Source: Metopolophium dirhodum (lineage: Eukaryota > Arthropoda > Insecta > Hemiptera > Aphididae). Taken from it: 64,000 nt of DNA. Made by a program: the position numbers and the translations under genes. Every line of letters begins with the position of its first letter. Within the stretch, counting starts at the first letter, position 1. Location: contig NC_083566.1 of assembly GCF_019925205.1 (NCBI RefSeq), positions 34,286,001-34,350,000 on the forward strand. The letters run 5' to 3'. Shown here in pieces: positions 46,442 through 58,634 of this stretch. The notes beneath the pieces are model-generated. The model ran no database searches. It saw nothing but the letters and a program-made list of their open reading frames with translations, and had not been told where the DNA came from.

Positions 46442-48650
46442 TACTAATATACAATAACAACTGCTGTATAAATAAATCGTTGAAGAACTAAATATTGGAA
46501 ATTCTTCAAGCCGCTCTAGGCAAAAATAGCGAAAATAATAATAACAAAGTAAAAAGTACAAAATCCTATGCAAAAAAAGTTTCCTATAAAAATACTTATA
46601 TGTCATAATTATTTACATTTAATAGCGGAAAAGGTGATGTATTATGACTAGAGTCGAAATTATTAATAGGTATTAATATTTTAATTATGATTTTAAAAAT
46701 TAAATATTAAAAATTGTATAGGTACTTAAATAAATATTACTTAATTAGCCATTAAATATAGGTACTTATAGAATTAGGTTATACATGTTTGTAAATTGAG
46801 AGCTAATAGTTATGCCTTTGAGAAAATGTATATTATCATTTGAGTTATAATTATCATATAATATTTTAATTATCTTTGCAGTTTGCACACAATCTTTATA
46901 CTTTTTTCCGTGGCTGCTCACCAGTAAAATATTTTTCACTTTTTGTTTCCTCCAAGTTGTATGTAAGTACGGCCATCAGTTCAACTGATGCTATCACGCA
47001 TTACTTTTATTATTATTATTATTTACTATTTATACCTATCCATAATCTATATTATACTTTAATATTCCCCAATGAACTATTTCCTAATTTTGTAGACACT
47101 AGACATAATTATATTATCACAATATCACCTATGTATTTCACCTATTTAATTTTTTAACCACTGTAAATCATATTTGCTTTGATTTTAGCGACTATTAGTT
47201 TCACTATTTTAAACTACCATCAAAACCCGTATACCACTGTAAATATCGCTGTACCTCCTATACTGCACTAACACTTTTGGCAACTCTTTAAGTATGATAG
47301 CATTAAAAAGTGTATGTACTGGCAATCCTAAAAATATTGTTGGGTACCCCCAGTTTGAGAATCCCTGTCTTAAACCATGCACAATATTATCTTTTTTTTA
47401 CTGATAAATAAATCGTATTTTGTTCCAAATGTACCTATTATTTTATTAAATTGTATAATAAAGACTTTAAAACAAATTCGAGTTCATCATTACAATATGT
47501 GTTGTACATAACTATTGTTCCACTTGTGTCAATTATTATTTTTCGGAACTCGTGTAAAATATCTAATGTTAAATTGTTATGATTTTTATATTCTATATAT
47601 TCTAGAAATCAAAAATCTAGAGACAATTGTACCTATGAGACTTAAGTACCTATGTTAGTCACGAGAATAAAAACGATACAATGATTCTACCAATTTACTG
47701 TTAGTTGATTTGTTAAATTTATTTAAAAGACAACAGTTGGTACATACAAAACAAAAATTTGTCAATCAATAAAAACTAGATAATACCATACTTTAAATAT
47801 TCTTTAAAGTGTCTATTACATTTTGAATTTGTATCGAGCCGAATTTACACTCAAACAAACTTGATCATGCAGTAATTACATAATCCAGTTTTTAAATCAT
47901 CTACCACAGAAATTAAAATGTTGATAAAATTTAACAAATTAACACAGCTGCATAATATAATATGCATATTGAATAAATTATATTATTATAGACCAGGGTA
48001 CCAGACAGTGATTTGAAAAAAAAAATATGTATACAATTTCTGAATCGTCTAACATCAATAAATCAAAAAAATTCATAAAACGGTCATCGGCGTGAAAACG
48101 AAACAGGTAATAATAACAGTTAAATATTATGGCACAGGTTATTCCAGAACGGCCCAGAAAGCACAGAATAATCGTCATGTTTAAGTGGTGGTTAAAATAA
48201 AAAAAATACATAAAAATAATTGAGCAATGACATAAAGACATTAACACTGCAGAGGCCCGCGGTTGTGAGCAAACCGGTCGTGCGGTGATCTGATATGGGA
48301 GGGGTGAAATCGTTGCCGTATGTAGCCTCGTGCTAAATTAAACCGAATGTCACATATTAGATAATATTTATTCGTTCAACACTATAGTTACACAATAGCC
48401 AGTGCGCAACAACGCTACTAGACAAAAAAAATTGAAAAAAAAATACAATTTTATATCAATAATGAAAGTATCTACTGCAGCTGCAGTGCTGTATATCCAC
48501 GCAATTTATTATCATATTATCATATTATTCATACTTCAACGGATTTATTTTACAGTCCAGTATAGGGAATAAAAAATATAGTCAATTAACAATATCATAT
48601 TGTTCGCCATCGGCGAAAGCGGTGTATATATTTCTAAATTTTTTTTTTCT
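46442..48650. other. 3' flank of opsin and intergenic
   Basis: AT-rich. The minus-strand frame at 48247-47978 is open but of biased composition and not recognised. I see no RNA gene or transposon end until the repeat at 48652. Confidence 0.45.
46471..46476 (+). promoter_or_regulatory. Poly(A) signal of the opsin gene
   Basis: AATAAA occurs 30 bases after the opsin stop codon. Confidence 0.55.
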
Positions 48651-48651
48651 A

Positions 48652-48830
48652 AAATGTGTGTCTTAGGGTGCTTTGTAAGAATGTAAAAAAAAAGACTGGG
48701 CAAACTTCGTTTTGAAGTTATTAATGAAAAACTTCAAAAACTACATTTTTTTCGTATAACGCGCATTTTTAAAAAAAAAATATTTATAATTGAATATTGC
48801 TCGGACAAAAAAAATCCCTCAATTTGCTAA
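48652..48830. repeat. Copy of the repeat found in the transposase-gene intron
   Basis: It shares AGGGTGCTTT, GAATGTAAAAAAAA, CAAACTTCGTTTTGAA and TTTTTTTCGTA with 24.61-24.77 kb, in the same orientation. It ends close to the target site of the hAT element that follows. Related CTCGGAC text continues on the far side of that element at 51170, which suggests the hAT split this repeat. Confidence 0.65.
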
Positions 48831-49273
48831 TCATATATGTAAAACAGGGCTTGAAATCGAAATAAAATTTTTCGATTTTAATTTCAATTTTGCTTATCGA
48901 TTTTAGTTCTTTTTGATTTAAATTTAAAAATAATTTATCGATTTTAGTTTTTTTCGATTTCAATTTAAAAATAATATATCAATTTTAGTATTTTTTGATT
49001 TTGATTTAAAAATAATATATCGATTTCATTATATTATGATTTTGATTTTAAATATAATTTTCTTTTTTTCAATTTTAGATTACATTTTAAAATTTAAATA
49101 TCAAATTTATACTATTATTATTTCAATGTCACTGAAATATTTTCAATTTATGAACTTTAACTATACATTTTTGATTATTCTTTATTACTTTTACATTTCA
49201 ATCAATGTGAAATTTAGATTAGATTTTAGATTCTGATATTGATTAACTTTATCAATTAAATTTCTGTCGCAAC

Positions 49274-49421
49274 CAGGCCCGTATTTAAGGGAGGGCTCGG
49301 AGGAGCAATTGCCCCTGGCGGCAGTATAAAAATTAGGTTTAGGGGCGGCAAAATATTGAAATGGTCAAAAATGTAAAATGAAGGTTAGCCCCTGGCGGCA
49401 ATATTTGTTAATACGGGCCTG
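49274..49421. mobile_element. 148-bp hAT-type MITE nested in element A
   Basis: Inverted ends CAGGCCCGTATT and AATACGGGCCTG are flanked by the 8-bp direct repeat GTCGCAAC (49266-49273 and 49422-49429). A near-palindromic inner part repeats GCCCCTGGCGGCA twice. It has no coding capacity. It inserted after element A was in place. Confidence 0.9.
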
Positions 49422-50201
49422 GTCGCAACCATTTAAAATTTAAATAATAATGCCCAAGATCTAACGTTTACCTAGTGTTTAGACTTTTTTAATAACAAAA
49501 CACTTAAGAGCCACCAAAATTAAAGATATTACCCAATAGATTGTTATGCTTTTTCAATTTTACCTTCAATCTTACATACGGACTCATTTTTGTCAATCTT
49601 GTAAGAAAAAAATAATTTTTTCACGGGATTAGTTTGAGGTCTACCCATTTAAAATTATATAATATGACAATTTTACAACGTGATAACTAATAACCGGGCA
49701 TGAGCGGCATACACGGCAAGCTTCAGCAAACTGAACAGTCAAATCGACAAAATGTAATGATTGAGATTGACGACGCGTAGCAAATTAAATTATTAAAACT
49801 ATTTTAGTATTTTAGGTTATTGGTTTAAACTTAACAACATACGCGCCACGCACTAAGATATTATTATCTTACCTCCATAATACAAAATATCTATATACGG
49901 AATAAATAATGTACGATAATGGAAAAATTATTTTTCCAAGCATTTTACTTAATAATAAGTTAAATGTGTGTATGGAAATAAAACTTGCAATAACAACAAC
50001 TATCGCCTGTCGAACGCTGATTCCTTTTATCCTATAATATGTAGGTACACTATATTGTAAAGATTCTATTTAAACTTTCAAGAAAACAAAATATTAGACA
50101 CAAGTTATTAATTATTACTAGTAATTAGTTATTACTATTGTGCATAATACGCAATATGGTCATTATGTAAGTATATAATAGTCAATGCTATAACTTATAA
50201 C

Positions 50202-50767
50202 TAGGGTTCGGATTTGAAGGCAAATGCCTTTCTTTTATTAATCATAATAGAAAAATAATTTTTATACAAAAATGTGTTTCATTTAATTTCTTAGACGATG
50301 GAACCTTTTTTTTTTGCCTTTTTTTGCCTTTTTACTTATAAATGCCTTTTTGCCTTTTTTTACCTTTTGTACTTATAAATGCCTATTTTTTGTTTAATTT
50401 TTCAGTTGATTTTATAATTTTATACACAGCTTGCGTATATAGCTACAAATGGGTTTTATTATTCGCAATATTTATCGATATCGTCTTATCGAGTATATTT
50501 AGGTATTTACTGAGGACAGCCTATCAAAATACATGGTAGTCAATTTTTTTTTAATACCAACTAGTTTATTTTGCATGCAGTTTTAATTTTTAATTTGTAT
50601 TTGTCTCAAAATGTGTGCAATTGAAAGTGTTTAAAAAATGTTCTTTTTTTTATTTTGTAGTATATTTATGAATTGCCTTTTTATATAAATTAAATGCCTT
50701 TTTTTGCCTTTTTTTACATTTTAAATGCTTTTTTTATTGATTATATTGCCTTCAAATCCGAACCCTA
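50202..50767. mobile_element. 566-bp hAT-type MITE nested in element A
   Basis: Perfect inverted ends of 22 bases begin TAGGGTTCGGATTTGAAGGC. They are flanked by the 8-bp direct repeat CTTATAAC (50194-50201 and 50768-50775). Inside each end the word TGCCTTTTT is repeated several times (from 50320 and to 50735), a subterminal array derived from the GGCAA end of the TIR. A short frame inside is not recognised. Confidence 0.9.
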
Positions 50768-51086
50768 CTTATAACCCAATATATCAATGCGTGTGCCTAT
50801 TAACAATATAAAATATAAATAGACCTGATGGCTGTATGCCTGTATACTTTTTAATTTTAAATTAAATGTTTTTTGTAATTTCTTTAAAATCGATATTATT
50901 ATGATATGATTTCGATATTGATATAAATTATCGATTTCAACTTTTTTCAATTTTAATATAAATTTTGGAAATCATTAACCAGCATTAATGGTTTCGATAT
51001 TACTTTTGATTTTTTAAAAATTTTTTAACGATTTTTATCGATATTTAAAATCGATTTTGAAATCGATTTCAAGCCCTGATGTAAAA

Positions 51087-51929
51087 CCACCTTGGGCAGG
51101 CCTCGGAATTAAACAAAGTTGTTAAAAAGCACATAATTTGCTAGCGTTGCCCCTAGCTCGCTGCACTGCGCTCGGACGAAAAAATCGAAAAAACACCGGA
51201 ACTTTCTCCGAGCAGCATTAAAGTAGTGTTGCGCACATGCGTATAAACGTAAAATCGCAAACTTTCAAAATAATGGTTCCGCAAAAAAAATTCAAACAGT
51301 TTCGAAATCAGCGTTAAAAACCACACATGTTGAAAAAAAATAATTTAAAAAACTATAAAAGCTACCACCGCATTGGTACATTATATAGTAAAGCTATAAT
51401 CTACCGATATTAAATACGGTTTTCTATAACTCTAATTTAAAAATAAATCTCAATATTCCCAATGATACGGCCGATACGGGGAACAAAAATAAAATATATT
51501 GTTTATAGCTAAATGATTATAGTATTTTTCTTGTAGAGTGCTTAAAAATATTAAATTAGTCAATTTGCATCTTCATTAAGATTATTTTCAATCTTCATCA
51601 CACAAGGTTCAGTATTTGATAAATGGTCCTAGGTCCCCCTCAGGGACGCCCCTGGCCAAGTGACTTAGACACATATTTTATTCCTGAGCGCACAATGCTT
51701 AAAATACACTAGCCCAATACAATCAGATAAGCCGCGGCCATCACATAGAATAGATAACGATAATTATTTATCGTCCTTATTTCCAATAGTTAAAATGCTA
51801 ACTGCAGTGTGACGTGGAACTGTGGAGCATATATTTTTATTCCCAAAGCGACAATGTATAATAAATACGCGAGCCCGAACAATCCAAACGCCATCTCAAT
51901 TTCACCAACGCACCAAGCAAAGTATAATG
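51087..51929. other. Between the two large hAT elements
   Basis: The left part holds CTAGCTCGCTGCACTGCGCT and GCATTAAAGTAGTGTTGCGC, which looks like the rest of the interspersed repeat interrupted by element A. The remainder is unrecognised AT-rich sequence; near 51640 GGTCCCCCTCAGGGACGCCC resembles a MITE end. Confidence 0.4.
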
Positions 51930-52084
51930 CAGGGCTTGAAACCGGTTACCGGTTTTTAACGGAAACCGGTTACCATGACCAATTTTGGGACTGGTAACTG
52001 CTTCCCGGTTTGTAAGTTTAAATTTTGAAAAGCGATTAACAATTATACCGGTAACCACCAAGCTCAATTAAGGGGTAACTATAG

Positions 52085-52935
52085 AGGACTTGAAGCCGGC
52101 AGCGTAGTCCTACCCTCCCCCCAGATGAAGACACCTAGACAAGACGGCGGTGACGGAGGAGTGGTACGCGAAAGAGTACTTTACGGTGTCCGGCGGTAAG
52201 TCGCCCTATACGTTTTCCGGCCACCCGCAGAAAGACGAGATCGCAGTTGCCGACACGCGAGACCATCAAGACGACTCGGCTGATTCGGTCAATGGCAGAG
52301 TGCATGGACACGGCTCGCAAAGGCGGAGGCGGCGGAGACTGCAAAACACGACGGGTGAGCGATATACAGCAGAGCTAGGAGGAACAAGGACGTCAGCATC
52401 GCCGGACTCGTGGAAACGGATAACGTTTCAGTATGCGGCGATGCGCGACTCCAGGACGGCCACCGGATGGTGACTCGGTCGAGTCAGGGCGAAAATCACG
52501 CGGAGAGGATCAGGACCTTTGCAGCGTGGTCCGACGATCCCCTCTCATTTTTGCCCAGTGGCAATCGGTCGAGTCACGTCTCCGGTCGCCGGCGGTTCCG
52601 TAGCACCAACAGCTGCCTTTGCTCGCTCAGTGTTTTAGGTCGCCGTCGTCACGCATCAGTCGTCTTCAGCACCTGCAAATCGTCGGTGCGCACATCATCG
52701 CGCACTAGCCGCTCGCCGTCAAAATCGTCTCATCGCTCCCGCGGCCGTCGCGGTCGGGACTTCGCCCGCCGTCACGATGGTCGTCACCCGCGAGCAAACG
52801 CGCTGGCGATTGCACTAGTCCGTCTGCGGGATGTGCCGCGAGAACGTATGGAGGTGACCTTATTATTGCTTTATGCAAGCACCTCGCCATCACGTCCCCC
52901 TGCTTATTGTGTCTTGTCTGGTGTTTCCCCCCCCC
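52085..52935. other. GC-rich, CpG-rich core of element B
   Basis: The block is sharply bounded and much richer in GC than anything nearby (GGCGGAGGCGGCGGAGACTG, CTCCCGCGGCCGTCGCGGTC). It has open frames on both strands (52150-52473 and 52410-52982 on plus) rich in Arg and Ser, and none matches a family I know. It could be a captured host promoter or 5' UTR, or the 5' part of another element. Confidence 0.5.
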
Positions 52936-52942
52936 TTATTTT

Positions 52943-53080
52943 AGGCCGCTTTGAGCCGTTTGTTATATTAAAAAAATTATGAAAAATGATAAAAATGTAA
53001 AAAAAAAAGGCCACTTTGAGCCATTTATAAATTAAATATTGTTCAAAATTAGGCCACTTTGAGCCGTCAATCTATTTACT
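52943..53080 (+). repeat. Three short GGCC(G/A)CTTTGAGCC copies
   Basis: GGCCGCTTTGAGCCGTTT at 52943 recurs with one or two changes at 53010 and 53051, spaced 67 and 41 bases apart, each followed by AT-rich filler. The function is unknown. Confidence 0.7.
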
Positions 53081-53699
53081 CTTTTGATTGTACCTAATAT
53101 AATGAATGTATTCCAAAATTACATATTTTGTTGTTTGTTAATATACACAATAAAATTGTCTTAACTAAAACAAACTATTGTTTCTTTTTTACGAATTAGA
53201 GTGTATTTGTATATTTATTTATTTCAACAGAATAATGGGCTCCACTGAACATGCCCCTGTGAAGGCGCATGCAAATTATTAACTACCTACCAGCAATGTT
53301 TTTGTCACGCATCAAATATATTAATAAAATATTATAATAATGATAGGTATTTTTGGTCAGGTGAATGTATAATAATAATTAATATAAGACCGACTTTCAG
53401 GCTATAATATTACTAAGTAGGTATATATTTTATGATATTATTGTGATTAATTTTAGTATTAGACGTTAGTAGATATCTACTATAAAGTAGGTTAAATTTA
53501 TTTTTGCCAAAAAGTCACATTTGAAAATGTCATTGTGTAGACTTATAAAATATTAAATTATACTCTAAAAGTTTCATATACCCACAAATAATATTTTTAA
53601 ATCACAACAAAATAAGTAAAACGTTATTTTTGGTTTTAATACCTATGAAATTTACTAAAAGAATGAATGTACGATGTCAACGACGACAATCGTTACAAC

Positions 53700-54270
53700 T
53701 GCTTATGAGAATATTTGTTTTAACCTTTAAATCCTTAGCTATAAGAATTGAACATTTTATAATTGTTTAATTACAATAATTGATAATTTTTGAGATTTTG
53801 ATAAATTTAGTCAAAATATGAACTTTAAATACTTATCAAAACAATTTTACCTACGGATCTTTAATATTTATCAACTGCTATTATAACAACTTTTAAGGGA
53901 CCTTGTTTCAATTTTCAAAATTTTTTAACCCAACGAATAAAATTGTATCTACATTTATAGAATAAAAAAAGAGAGACACAATAGAGCTACACTAAAAAAC
54001 AAAATCGAGTTTTTTCTAAAACCTTGCGTAAAAATCTCAGTTTTTCCTTAACTTTTTGTTTGTTTTTCCTGACGATTTTGAAAACTTTTGGGAACTTTTG
54101 TCCCCCCCCCCCCCCCCCCCAAAGTACTAACTTTCTTGCCAGAAAAATTGATGTTGAAGAAAATTTAAGTATTATTTTCACCGTCCCAAAAGGTGATGCA
54201 GACACAAATATTAAAAAAAAAAAACATTGTAAAATCAGTACATTCGTTGCTTCGCTCAAAATCTAAAATT
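53700..54270 (-). repeat. Repeat family R, copy 5 (partial), inside element B
   Basis: The end CATTCGTTGCTTCGCTCAAA followed by ATCTAAAATT is the reverse complement of the family's start. Inside are the family words CTTAGCTATAAGAATTGAAC, TATGAACTTTAAATAC and CACAAATATTAAAAAAAAAA. A C run of 20 bases at about 54102-54120 interrupts it. The distal end of the family (CAGCAGAGCGACATCC) is missing. Confidence 0.75.
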
Positions 54271-55210
54271 CTGATGTTCTCATAAACAAAATAGTGTTTC
54301 TTTTTTTTCGTATTAAGTATTAAGAGTGTATTTTTGTTTTTATTTATTTCAATGGAACGACTTGGGTGCGACTGAACATGTTAGGGCCTACATTGCAGGT
54401 ACAATGGTACATGTTACGGTAAAAGTAAGAATACCGATGAAACCTAGGTTTTAACAGTAAATGACTGCTGCTCCACAGGTTCCTATTGTTGGGATGGATA
54501 TTATAGTTATTAAAAGCGATTTAGGCAATGGCCATTATTGTGATTATAGGCTCGATTTAGAATATCAATAGATATATTAATTGTAAAATAAAATTTCAAC
54601 CTTGGTAATGTCGGCGTCCGTTAAATGTATTTGCCCTTGGAACGCAGTTTTTAAATCGTTGGATTGAGCTCCTCTAGTTAATTTTTCCCAATTCGAGCAC
54701 TGTTCATTGGTTCGTAGACATATTATAGAACGTACCTATTAAATGATTATTATTAATTTTATTTTATTGTGATTGTCGCCGTTGATTCACTCTGCCGTGA
54801 ACTATTTTTCAATTGATGGTTAAGGGTAATTTACTAATTCAATTTAAATTTATGTTTATCCATATTATCTTCAAATGATAAAATACAGCCATATATAGGT
54901 ATTTATTTTTAATTCAGCTTGTCCTGAACCATTTTATAAAGTGGATATTTGTTTTGTGTAAATTATAGTAAAACTAAAATTTTCCAAAAAAAATGTAAAT
55001 GGAAAAAACCGTTTCCGAAGTGGTTGCTGGTAATCTTGAAGAATTAAAACCGCTAACCACATTTTTAGAGATAATTTTAGTAACCGGTAATCAATTACTA
55101 CTAATTCTTAAAACCCCTAAAACCGGTAACCACTTACGAAAAATGTATTGACCCGGTAAGGCGGTTAGTAACCGAATTTTTCATAAGCGGTTTCATGCTC
55201 TGGTATAATG

Positions 55211-56375
55211 TGTACTTTTTTTGCATATACTATACGCCGGGTAATACCATAGGTTTGCGCGAAGTATTTAAAACAATATATTATTTAAATTTATACTTTA
55301 TATACATTATATATTTTACAGTGAAATTATATATATTGCTATAACTATAATTATTGATTAATTTTGATCAAGACTCACTGTCTAAAAACGTACCTACGTA
55401 CTATTTTCTGGAAGTTTTCGAACAAGATAATTATGATAAAAAAAAAAATTGCATCCTAGTTCATCAGCCGTATCAATTGCTAGATCAACCCATTTCACAA
55501 ATTATAATGGGAATTATTCATTTTTATTTTTTACGTTTTTTGGAAAAACATATGCAATATATTTAACGATGAATTGTAAAATTAAGCGTTCATAGTTCAC
55601 TACACATATAATATACAGAGGTAACTTTGTGATAATTGCCAAAAGCATAAATCTAAATTAAATTAAGAATAATAAAAAAACAATTTGTGAGAGGAACACG
55701 ATTACTGCTAATATTAAAGTCTCATTATTAACAAATAAATTCAAATAATGGATATTTTAATAGGTTTTAACTATTAACATTTATTGTAAATGGTTTTTGA
55801 TCGAATTATAATATGTACTGTACTACCTATAACGTTAAATTTTATTTCTGAAAAAAACCCTAACAATTTAATACAAGGATTCTAAAAAATTGATCTTACA
55901 GCAGCCTAAAAATACCAAAAAACATTTGTACAACATTTATTAAGCCTACACCTACTAAATTAAAATGTTGACTAAAATGGTTAATTCAACGAGACAGAAG
56001 AATTTTAGTTCCCTATTATAGTGTATGTAATACAAATATTAAATTATCATACAAAAACATAATTTTGTATATTATTACTTACTCAATACAATGAAACCAA
56101 AAAATAAAAAAAAATAAATATGATTCCATACTGAGTATAAGGTGTACGGGAGTATGGATTTATCATATTATAATATATCGCTATCATCTATATTCTATGA
56201 CAGAGCATCACGTTGGATCCTCACACAATTTATTAGCAGTTATTGGTAATGTCGACAACGGGTTTTATAAATTATATAATTAAAATAAAATACAAAATTG
56301 AAATTTATAGGTATTTATGACGTATTTACATTTTAGGTAGTACTAATTAGGTACCGAAAATGGTGTTCTTAAACA
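55211..56375. other. Intergenic, AT-rich
   Basis: No gene, RNA or transposon end is recognised. A 70-codon frame at 55354-55566 is AT-driven and I do not call it. Confidence 0.45.
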
Positions 56376-56382
56376 AAAGTAT

Positions 56383-56568
56383 ATGAGATCTCAACTTGCG
56401 CCCTGCAAAAAAATTTTGCTTGATCTTAAAACTCTGATTGAATCATCTGGAGAAAAAGAGATAACACTTCAAGAAGCAGCAGGATGTAAAAGCCTAATGG
56501 GCGCACAAGGAGGTAGGAATGGACATAAGCAAAGTAACAGCAACAGCAATGAGATTCAGATGTGTTAA
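56383..56568 (+). CDS. Unrecognised small open frame
   Basis: This frame of 61 codons has non-AT-driven composition (SQLAPCKKILLDLKTLIESS, then EKEITLQEAAGC) and could be an exon fragment or a decayed retro-copy. The sequence before it is open from about 56350 with an AG near 56336. I do not recognise a family. It lies 150 bases past the 3' end of APEX1, on the opposite strand. Confidence 0.25.
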   Translation: MRSQLAPCKKILLDLKTLIESSGEKEITLQEAAGCKSLMGAQGGRNGHKQSNSNSNEIQMC

Positions 56569-56679
56569 TTTATTAAATTTGTTTTACTTTAGTTACATAC
56601 AATAATTGATTTAAAGAAAAGTAGTATGTTAACTCATTATTGTAAAATCACTTACAGAAGTAATTTGTACATTGTATAC

Positions 56680-56685
56680 TTTATT
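56680..56685 (-). promoter_or_regulatory. Poly(A) signal of APEX1
   Basis: AATAAA on the minus strand lies 34 bases after the APEX1 stop codon. Confidence 0.55.
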
Positions 56686-56718
56686 AGTCTTACAATTTTC
56701 AAAAAAATAATTTTATGA

Positions 56719-58634
56719 TCAAACACTAATGTAAAACACAATTGGACAGTGATCACTACCTAGTACTTCGTTTCTTATAGTACTGTCACATACATTATCC
56801 ATGAATCTTTTTGATGATATAAAATAGTCCAGTCTCCTAAAAAAAAAAAATAATTTATTAAATTTCATTGTATACTGTGCATTTTTCAAATACACAATAT
56901 ATTATGGTCATATAAAATGTATTAATAAAATAACCCTACAGAAGTACAGACTATAGTATCTCTAACAGGTATTTAATATTAGTATAATTACACAAAATAA
57001 TAATAAAAAAAAAATAGAACAAAAAAAAATAACCATTAAGTTTTTGAATATCAAAAAAGTTAAAGGAAGCAACAAGATTCAGATATTTACAAAACATTGT
57101 AATTTGTGACTTAAAAAGTGCCAATTTTCAAAACAGTTTCAAGGGAAAAATCATATTCAATTTTTATACTCATTTTCTTATAAGAATTCTAAACATATAA
57201 ACTTTAAACTGACAGTTACCTACCTTTGAAAAATAGCATGGCAATATATAAGGTTATTTAATATTGTGTTATAAGCACTTTATTTAGTTTATTTTTACAA
57301 CATGTTAACTGCCATATTGTCATTGAACCACTTAATTGTAAAAACTTATCATAACACAGTTTAATTAAAACAACCGACTATATTTTTATACAGCTTAACA
57401 ATTGTATTACTTACCATCCAACATTTTTAGCTCTTGAGTTATGAAAATAAGTCCAAAAAGTATAGGCTCCAGTTTTCTCAGGGTTTAATGTTCTAAATGT
57501 ATCAATGAATCCTTGTTCAAGAAGCAATGACATATTGTCTCTTTCTTCTTTAGTAAAACCTGCACTCTTTGTATTAGTTTTTGGATTTGCGATATCTAAA
57601 AATATATTTTATCATGTAATTGGGCACTTAGGCGGTAGTTCAAAATAAATATTGAAACAAAAATTAATAAAATAATACCAATTTCTTCATGAGCAACATT
57701 CAAATCACCAGTTAACACAACTGGTTTTTTGGTATCTAACTCTTTTAAATATTTACGAAATGCCTCATCCCATTTCATTCTTTTTGGCAATGTTTTTAAC
57801 CCTGCGCCAGCATTTGGAATATCTAAAACATTAAATAGTTAGTAACTACTAAAATGACTGAAAAGTTTAATGGTTTGAAGTATTACAAGTAGAAACCAGG
57901 AAAAATTGTTCATATTCTGCTTCAATCACACGACCTTCATTATCATCCAATTCTTTTATTTCTTTTCCCATTCTCACACTAATAGGCTTTGTCTTAGAAT
58001 ATAAAGCAACCCCTGAGTAACCAGCCTTGTCACCTATAAACAAAATAATTATATACTTCAGTTTTATCGTAGATTGTCTTAAATTAGTTATAAACTATTT
58101 AAAATTAATTTTAATTTTAATGTACTTTACAACACATATTTTGAGTTCTAACCTGAATTAATATAAATTTTATATCCAGGTAACTTTGCTTCATCCGGCA
58201 TTTGTTTTTCGGTGCATTTGATTTCTTGTAAGCAAATAATATCTGGATCCTCCTTTTTAAGATATTCTACAACATCTTTCTAAAATATTTAAATAAAATA
58301 TATAAATGCAAATACAAATATAGCTAAAATTGTGTTTATAATTCTATATAATTATTAAACAAATAAATAATCTTGATATTAGTTGTTTCATTACCTTAAG
58401 CCATGCTCTAAGACCGGCAACATTCCATGAAATAATTTTCAGATTCCAAGTAAGGCCTTTAGCACTTTTTTTCTCACAATCAAAATTTATTTTGTTCAAA
58501 TCAACTTGTGTCGATTTGGGCTTTTTAGATTCTGAATCATCTCCATCATTGTTTCGAACTCTTTTTTTTGAGTTATCTGTGGTTGTTGTTGTGATATACT
58601 CGGCCATTTTTTTTTGTTTTGTTTTAGCACTCAT
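56719..58634 (-). CDS. APEX1: AP endonuclease 1 (APEX1/Rrp1 type), complete, six exons
   Basis: Exons 58634-58395, 58279-58153, 58033-57887, 57822-57679, 57595-57415 and 56836-56719 join in phase with GT/AG junctions, giving 318 residues. The protein cuts DNA backbones 5' to abasic sites in base excision repair. Catalytic residues of the exonuclease III family are in place: N71 (SWNVAGL), E99 (CLQEIK), Y172 (TYIPNAGAG), D211 and N213 (GDLNVAHEEI), and D308/H309 (SDHCPIV). The N-terminal 60 residues are basic and low-complexity (KKRVRNNDGDDSESKKPKS), like the nuclear-localising tail of APE1, and are much shorter than the Drosophila Rrp1 extension. A TTTTCAG acceptor at 58657 just before the ATG implies a 5' UTR intron. 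The gene is intact. Confidence 0.96.

Larger units (their letters stand above)
48845..51078. mobile_element. hAT-type non-autonomous element A (2.2 kb) with two nested insertions
   Basis: The termini are perfect inverted repeats of 16 bases, CAGGGCTTGAAATCGA, flanked by the 8-bp direct repeat ATGTAAAA (48837-48844 and 51079-51086). That combination is the hAT signature. Both inner ends are built of degenerate tandem units around ATCGATTTTAGTTTTT (48880-49060 on the left; 50880-51070 inverted on the right). No transposase frame is present. Two other elements lie inside, at 49274-49421 and 50202-50767. Removing them leaves about 1.5 kb. Confidence 0.88.
51930..55202. mobile_element. hAT-type element B (3.3 kb), TIR family of element A
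   Basis: The left end CAGGGCTTGAAACCGG and the right end (reverse complement CAGAGCATGAAACCGC) are flanked by the 8-bp direct repeat GTATAATG (51922-51929 and 55203-55210). Subterminal sequence on both sides is full of ACCGGTTACC-like words (51940-52050 and 55000-55190). The first 12 bases of the left TIR equal those of element A, so the two are relatives. The core contains a GC-rich block (52.09-52.93 kb), a three-copy GGCC-CTTTGAGCC motif and a nested copy of repeat R. No hAT transposase is visible. Confidence 0.82.

Noticed and set aside
47978..48247. 89-codon minus-strand frame
   Set aside because: Hydrophobic and aromatic-rich composition expected from AT-rich DNA; no family resemblance and no splice partners.
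52150..52982. Possible coding frames in element B
   Set aside because: Arg/Ser-rich frames on both strands of a CpG-rich block; no hAT transposase or other motif seen.
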